Assembly (NCBI GenBank): GCA_947044365.1
Contig: OX345648.1
Span: 2,980,096 to 3,044,095 of the forward strand
Source: Petrosia ficiformis
Lineage: Eukaryota > Porifera > Demospongiae > Haplosclerida > Petrosiidae
DNA: 64,000 bases
Direction of reading: 5' to 3'
Shown: in pieces, positions 63,425 to 64,000 of the stretch
How the letters are laid out: each line of letters starts with the position of its first letter
How positions within the stretch are numbered: position 1 is the stretch's first letter
Position numbers and translations under genes: made by a program
The notes under the pieces: model-generated
The model's input: the letters and a program-made list of their open reading frames with translations, nothing else
Told to the model about the DNA's origin: nothing
Databases searched by the model: none

Positions 63425-64000
63425 CAGGTCGTTTCTGCTTTGGTTTGCCACCTTTTTCTCCAGCTCCATCTGGTAAACTGTGGTATACTAGTGACGACAA
63501 GTTTGCTTTGCGTTTCCTCTTGGTAATTTGTTGAATAAACTTCTCAAGACATCCAGTTACCTCTGCTACAGCAACAGTATGGCTACAAAAACCATATGCA
63601 GCATATCTGGGACAATGCTTATCACAATTGAAAATAGTGTCATTCTTTTCACCACAGGTTACCATATGAGGAATTGAAGAAGTTGTACTTGCCACCATTC
63701 TACTCCTTCAGAAAGGATCTCCAGGAATTCGTACAATTTGACCTTCTGTATGCACTAATTCTGTGGCCTCATTCCACACAGCCTTTAAAATGGTTTCATC
63801 AACATCAATCGACTCTATAACCGTCTCAGAAGACATAGATAGTTCTGGTTTAAATGTATCCTGTTCTTTGCGCCAATCTCCAACAGACACATCAGCTTTT
63901 TTTTTCTCACTAAATTGTTCATTGACAAAATCATAAACATGTTGAATAAACTCTGGCAGACGATTTTTCTGGTACTTAACATGTATTTTAAGTAACTTAT
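63390..64000 (-). pseudogene. SWIM-type zinc-finger protein, C-terminal part, broken by one TGA, truncated by the window edge
   Basis: The minus-strand frame is open from the window edge to 63,711, has a TGA at 63,708-63,710, and continues in the same frame to a stop at 63,390. The downstream part has NCDKHC...GFCSHTVAVAE, a SWIM-like CxC/C...CxH zinc-binding pattern, followed by a basic Lys-rich tail with KGGKPKQKR. The upstream part is acidic and ends in IVRIPGDPF. From memory, such proteins occur in large copy number in sponge and cnidarian genomes and are related to MULE-type transposase C-termini; a search should confirm. Because one frame holds on both sides of the TGA, a nonsense change is likelier than an intron, but a small unseen intron is possible. 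The last codons fall inside the 251-bp duplication, so the native end may have been replaced. Confidence 0.6.

Noticed and set aside
48138..63710. Genetic code with TGA reassigned
   Set aside because: Two TGAs in mobile-element genes are more simply explained by decay. The intact C14orf93-like and 248-codon frames do not use internal TGA.

Overview
The window is repeat-dominated eukaryotic DNA. Spliced genes (GT-AG introns of about 100 bp to 1.1 kb), a CACTA-type DNA transposon whose second gene resembles a protein family I know from animals, and AT-rich intergenic sequence suggest an invertebrate animal, possibly a sponge or cnidarian. The species cannot be fixed from sequence alone, and no ordinary host gene is visible.

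Layout. (1) 1-39,555 is one uninterrupted minisatellite of 18-bp monomers (consensus GTCTCTACTGTCACAATA or its complement). It is organised into about 20 blocks that alternate in orientation and into multi-kilobase higher-order repeats. Because 18 is a multiple of 3 and the monomer lacks stops in several frames, it yields dozens of spurious low-complexity open frames, which are not annotated as genes. (2) 39,556-61,773 is a tandem array of about 32 copies of a 390-600 bp unit. Each unit has a TATA box, a very constant core of about 208 bp with four predicted hairpins and a T5 run at its end, a poly-T tract, and a short run of 21-bp repeats. The core looks like a small structured RNA gene. The first hairpin pairs a 5'-splice-site-like sequence with upstream 'exon' sequence, as in spliced-leader RNAs. 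(3) A 7.65-kb CACTA/EnSpm-like transposon (44,035-51,683) is inserted in one unit of that array, with a 3-bp target duplication and CACC...GGTG ends. It carries a three-exon tnp2-type transposase gene with one in-frame TGA, a divergent intact five-exon gene for a 331-residue C14orf93-like protein, and a convergent 248-codon gene of unknown function. (4) 61,774-64,000 is a mosaic: a 58-bp foldback element with a perfect 9-bp target duplication, a 251-bp direct duplication, a broken-off piece of the array unit, an ORF fragment, and the 3' end of a SWIM-zinc-finger gene (also with an in-frame TGA) that runs off the right edge.

How the parts relate. The structured-RNA array existed before the transposon arrived, because array units flank it in phase and a unit is cleanly split. 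Transposase and C14orf93-like genes share an 83-bp head-to-head promoter region, so they were probably co-expressed as the two proteins of one element. The minisatellite and the RNA array meet at 39,555 with no unique spacer. The most promising novelty is the structured RNA array, followed by the strand-switching minisatellite.
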